Assembly: GCA_045612105.1 (NCBI GenBank)
Contig: JAZKYL010000113.1
Location: forward strand, 248,001-312,000
Length of the DNA stretch: 64,000 nt
Reading direction: 5' to 3'
Source: SVTX01 sp045612105
Lineage (GTDB): Bacteria; Bacillota; Clostridia; Oscillospirales; CAG-272
Below, one piece after another: positions 61,701-64,000 of this stretch. The position numbers were made by a program, and so were the translations under genes. How positions within the stretch are numbered: the first letter of the stretch is position 1; each line of letters begins with the position of its first letter. Below the pieces are notes generated by a model. The model worked only from the letters and a program-made list of their open reading frames with translations, made no database searches and was not told the DNA's origin.

Positions 61701-64000
61701 CTATGACTCAAAATTCGTAATCGGCGGTGAAGAAGCAGATCCCGGTTTCGTTATCTGGAACACAACGGGTCGAAAGGTAAAGCTTTCCCTCGACTTGGGC
61801 GACGTTACCCTCAAAAAGGGTGATACCTTCACCATCAACGCTATTCTTCTCCCCTGGGGCTCTCAGGTGCTCGACCGAGATTACGCTGATCCCAACAACC
61901 CCGATCCTGACGCAATTTATTACGATACTGTAATAAACGAAGCAACAGGCGAGAAGTATATGGACAAGAACGTCCGTGCTGTAAGAGAAAACACTCTTAT
62001 CAATCCTCTCAAGGCTACCGCCGTAAATGACTGCGAGATCATCGATAGCGTATTTGTACCTAAGCTCAAAACAACAAACGGCAAAACTGCCGAGTTTACC
62101 CTCACGGGTGGTAACGACAACGTAACAGTCCGCATTTACGGATTTGAAAAGCTTACCTCTCCCAAGGTTGAGGAATTCGTTGACGGTGAATGGATCGAGT
62201 ACAGACTCGATTCTTCAAAGAACCCCGACGCTCCGGGTTATATCCACTATTACGACGGATATAGCGTATTCTACGACAGAAACGGAACCTTCTCCTATTC
62301 CTTCGTCGTTACAATGGATCAAGGAAAGGCAAGAACCTTCAGATTTTCCGTTGCAGATGATTTCGACGGATATCGCCGCGAACCCACAATCAATGAAAAG
62401 AGACCTGACGCGCTCGACGTCTACGTCGATGCCGTAGAAATACGCGACGGACTCAATGGCGGAGTATGGGTAAGCGACACAAAGCTTTCCGACGATGAAC
62501 GCTACGTTTCCCTCTTCGGTACGGGCGACGGTGCGCTCAATCATAACGGTGCTCCCGTGGGTGAGGGATACCTCGTAGGCTATTCCAATAGCACGTCTCC
62601 CGTAGAATCAGGACACCTCTTCGCAGTTATGTACCGTCTTCCCAAAACCAATGAAAGAGGAACCGGAAAGTTTGAACTCTGGACGAGTACCGTGAATAAG
62701 AATCCCGCTGAGGCTAACAAATCAACCACCACCGCTATCGAAGCTGACGGCGAATGGCATGTTATTATAGTAGATCTGACAAAAGAAAGAGAATCCTTTG
62801 TTACAAACGAGTTTGTCGCAGATGAAAATGGTAAATATTACGCTCAGTTCCTCCGATTCGACTTCTTTGATAAGTGTATGCTCACAACCGACTATATCGA
62901 TATCGCCTTCTTCGCTCTCGATAACAGTATGTTCGATATCATAAACCACCTCAATAGCGGAAAGCTTGATCCCGTATCAACAATGACTCTTGTTGAAGGC
63001 ACTAAAACCTATGAATTAGACCCTATCTCGGGTGAAAAAATTGACAATGCGGCACCTACTCTCGAAAGCTTCATTCACCCCGACTGCACCGAATTTACCG
63101 CTTCCGCCCTTGATTACGCATCATGCGTTGACGGTATCAACGGCAAAACACTTGGTGGTGGCTCTAACTCCAAGATACTTGCTGAAGTTCCCGCAACCAG
63201 AAATATAAACGATACCCCATTCACTTTGGCTTATAACGGCAAAACGATAGCTGACGCAAACTACAATAATTGTACCAGATACGACGGCACTAACCTTGTG
63301 ATATCGGGTTGGACAGTTATCGACGGCGGTGTCTCAAAGTATGTTTATTCCGTAGACAGCGGTAAGACCTGGAAGGATTGCTCAGGCTTCGGTCTGACCC
63401 CCAGCACACTGCCGGACGGACATCTTACCAATGCCGCAAACCGTATCGGAAAAAATGACAATTCACCCTTCACCACCGCAGACGATAAGACAAACGGACT
63501 TTATCAGGGTCTCAACTCCCTGAACCCCAAAGGTATTACCGCAGACCTCTCCGCTCACGTAGGAAAAACCGTTCACGTGATTTTCGCGGCTGTTCCCGCC
63601 AACGCAACCGACACCCTCTGCTTCATTGCTTACGTAACAGGCGTTAAGGTAGTAGCTGAAGAGAAGATCGTTGTAGAGCCTACCTATAACGACTACGTCA
63701 AGGAAGGCTCAGGCTATTCGGTGTCCGATCTTGAGTTCGCCGCTTGTATTGACAGAGTCTGCACTACCGTGGCAGGCAACCACGTTAACAGTAACTCAGC
63801 GTCGGTGCCCGTTGTTCCCTACAACAGCACTCCTATCTCTGCCGCTACAAGCAGTGACAACAGAGCCCCCGGTACCTATCTCATTTTCTCCGGATGGGCA
63901 ATAGTCAGAGGCGGAATCGAAAAATACGTGTGGTCTGCCGACGGAGGAAACACCTGGCACGACGTCGAGCTTTACAATACCACTTCTATCGTCAATCTGT
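58747..64000 (+). CDS. Very large surface lipoprotein with Thr/Glu stalk and repeated beta domains (3' end outside window)
   Basis: The frame is open from ATG 58747 to the window end, at least 1751 residues. A signal peptide with lipobox IGTLTSC (residue 24) leads into a Thr/Glu-rich stalk (about 28-175; Thr-Glu-Thr-Thr-Glu-Thr repeats). Long beta-rich regions without recognised catalytic motifs follow. At least two tandem copies of an approximately 200-residue domain occur near the end: VISGWTVIDGGVSKYVYSVD (about 1519) and IFSGWAIVRGGIEKYVWSADGG (about 1715). DVYVDAVEIRDGLNGGVWVSD (about 1222) looks like a divergent carbohydrate-binding-type domain. AGAAAGGA precedes the ATG. Adhesion or glycan binding is inferred. 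Confidence 0.82.
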   Translation, partial: MKKTIIPFLSFLLALCMFIGTLTSCGDSSNQTEATTDDTKVDVTTAESESKHESGDQEITYASEETTVTHNTQEPETSNNETNSVETHDDTETEKQTVKDETDTVITVTEATTETTTETAIETSAEINIETESETFSETDTVFVTETVTESPETTANSEETTDEEKVEVTLPENSREAAMIENANKLANGVQAYFPYPDRTGFAFENHEMYLEYMLSSSKDQQVTALKNKDGHSYVENTMDVYVRMKDSGKTYYASKSTIPTTANLYRFGYYYYEARLEEQVFSDEVIITDEQRIRHNQIFNTNQIDEEHYQFIDNVLYVTNNDEATDPYIIFGKSYAGFTYSAEKYSFLKIKMKADPNCTTGGLVFIIAGNETGFSAKQSVGFTVIPDDEIHEYIIPLHGIEGYEGKLKGLRIDVSGSGASYEIHDMHLLAVDVGDAPTNLALNRSFHVYSDKMHQTIQVATTKETTGIDAIGITTSIAKETVTKLIAVDKDDNKYDDIDSVTDWSTISHVAFDIIDAGIFGYILPHDGTGGTIKVTLDGDNYVVIQERIPENGTIIPSRGEYDQEKGYYKGVVAHNANDFYINHRIYTDSSHDFNDFLAEAYIETNPIPDRLINVASSSTGAVYSGYDTARGIYRFTLSGPSSGFNDPYYKHPNKHYNVNFTIKAPDNWDSNRSIYVMTYTSVGSLESAAILDKEQLMLPIPLEVGKNFSEASGERNIFNINDETYGEVIFPMVLKAGEKNQYTVLNLYQRWGNFPLKQLSWIQFHSPYYHLSTGVTETNCILPWYTTKNSKGLNTLPDYRTMSAPFWAKQPQHNSCGVHQWLIYTDAEGNRVTSENIYDQINSYGPTYADVRMDYISDDGKIKISYTHTEMPQLDENRTFYEMKYEILEDVTINDFRNNFQFYSVYPNNNTGYYTKVGYLGTDNKPHYEEAVMDTKDENGNTVAATPVMYKLGDKYPYFSFFDMDNANPKHQEGYANVAVLIYDSKFVIGGEEADPGFVIWNTTGRKVKLSLDLGDVTLKKGDTFTINAILLPWGSQVLDRDYADPNNPDPDAIYYDTVINEATGEKYMDKNVRAVRENTLINPLKATAVNDCEIIDSVFVPKLKTTNGKTAEFTLTGGNDNVTVRIYGFEKLTSPKVEEFVDGEWIEYRLDSSKNPDAPGYIHYYDGYSVFYDRNGTFSYSFVVTMDQGKARTFRFSVADDFDGYRREPTINEKRPDALDVYVDAVEIRDGLNGGVWVSDTKLSDDERYVSLFGTGDGALNHNGAPVGEGYLVGYSNSTSPVESGHLFAVMYRLPKTNERGTGKFELWTSTVNKNPAEANKSTTTAIEADGEWHVIIVDLTKERESFVTNEFVADENGKYYAQFLRFDFFDKCMLTTDYIDIAFFALDNSMFDIINHLNSGKLDPVSTMTLVEGTKTYELDPISGEKIDNAAPTLESFIHPDCTEFTASALDYASCVDGINGKTLGGGSNSKILAEVPATRNINDTPFTLAYNGKTIADANYNNCTRYDGTNLVISGWTVIDGGVSKYVYSVDSGKTWKDCSGFGLTPSTLPDGHLTNAANRIGKNDNSPFTTADDKTNGLYQGLNSLNPKGITADLSAHVGKTVHVIFAAVPANATDTLCFIAYVTGVKVVAEEKIVVEPTYNDYVKEGSGYSVSDLEFAACIDRVCTTVAGNHVNSNSASVPVVPYNSTPISAATSSDNRAPGTYLIFSGWAIVRGGIEKYVWSADGGNTWHDVELYNTTSIVNL

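Noticed and set aside
1..64000. tRNA, rRNA, riboswitch or transposase genes
   Set aside because: I saw no cloverleaf with a TTC-arm, no conserved rRNA segments, no T-box or known riboswitch core, and no DDE transposase or insertion-sequence ends. A covariance-model scan would be needed to exclude small structured RNAs.

Overview
The window comes from a low-to-moderate GC, endospore-forming member of the Clostridia, most likely a gut-type Oscillospirales/Eubacteriales lineage. It carries PolC-type DNA polymerase, SpoIIID, SpoIVA and a PdaA-like cortex deacetylase. Other supporting features are SLH-domain and lipobox-bearing surface proteins, Gram-positive ribosome binding sites (AAGGAGG) and near-consensus sigma-A promoters. 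This is read from family recognition; the species cannot be named from the sequence. No rRNA, tRNA or CRISPR array was seen.

Layout. 1-5.3 kb: the 3' end of polC, then a GH78 rhamnosidase and an SGNH esterase in one operon, ending at a terminator shared with a convergent leucine-rich-repeat protein. 6.1-11.1 kb: an orphan, truncated piece of a very large phage/conjugative-element polyvalent protein (HExxH protease-like, nuclease-like and coiled-coil parts). 11.2-17.7 kb: dUTPase, two metallochaperone-type G3E GTPases (one with a His/Cys repeat tail, one fused to a YcgQ-like domain), an acyltransferase, a membrane-bound XRE regulator and a cysteine-rich protein. 17.8-27.2 kb: a sugar-catabolic region with a ThuA-like protein, an AraC regulator plus a broken copy of it, then SDR, two TIM-barrel isomerases, two Gfo/Idh/MocA oxidoreductases and a GH36 alpha-galactosidase. 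A striking overlapping divergent promoter separates the AraC gene from the catabolic operon. 27.4-34 kb: spoIIID, two TrmH-type RNA methyltransferases, proC, membrane proteins and two NodB-type deacetylases. 34-40 kb: a membrane protein that looks like a catalytically dead P-type ATPase with an 18-fold hexapeptide repeat, coupled to the TIGR03960/TIGR03936 radical SAM pair. 40-44 kb: an esterase-like lipoprotein and an SLH-domain protein. 44-50 kb: RluA-type pseudouridine synthase, DUF3810 membrane protease-like protein, murA and a Thr/Glu-rich lipoprotein. 50-57 kb: spoIVA behind a terminator-like hairpin that contains its own ribosome binding site, preceded by an ABC exporter/DUF1854/ABC exporter operon. 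57.3-64 kb: radA and a very large surface lipoprotein running out of the window.

How they fit together. The window mixes housekeeping and sporulation genes with accessory plant-glycan and surface-protein functions. The AraC-controlled cluster probably oxidises, isomerises and cleaves a glycoside-derived sugar or uronate, with GH36 and GH78 releasing sugars. Three lipoproteins share a Thr/Glu-rich stalk that keeps their domains away from the membrane. The best candidates for undescribed biology are the pseudo-P-type ATPase, the spoIVA RBS/terminator/promoter overlap, the ABC-DUF1854-ABC operon with zinc ribbons, and the His/Cys-repeat metallochaperone pair.
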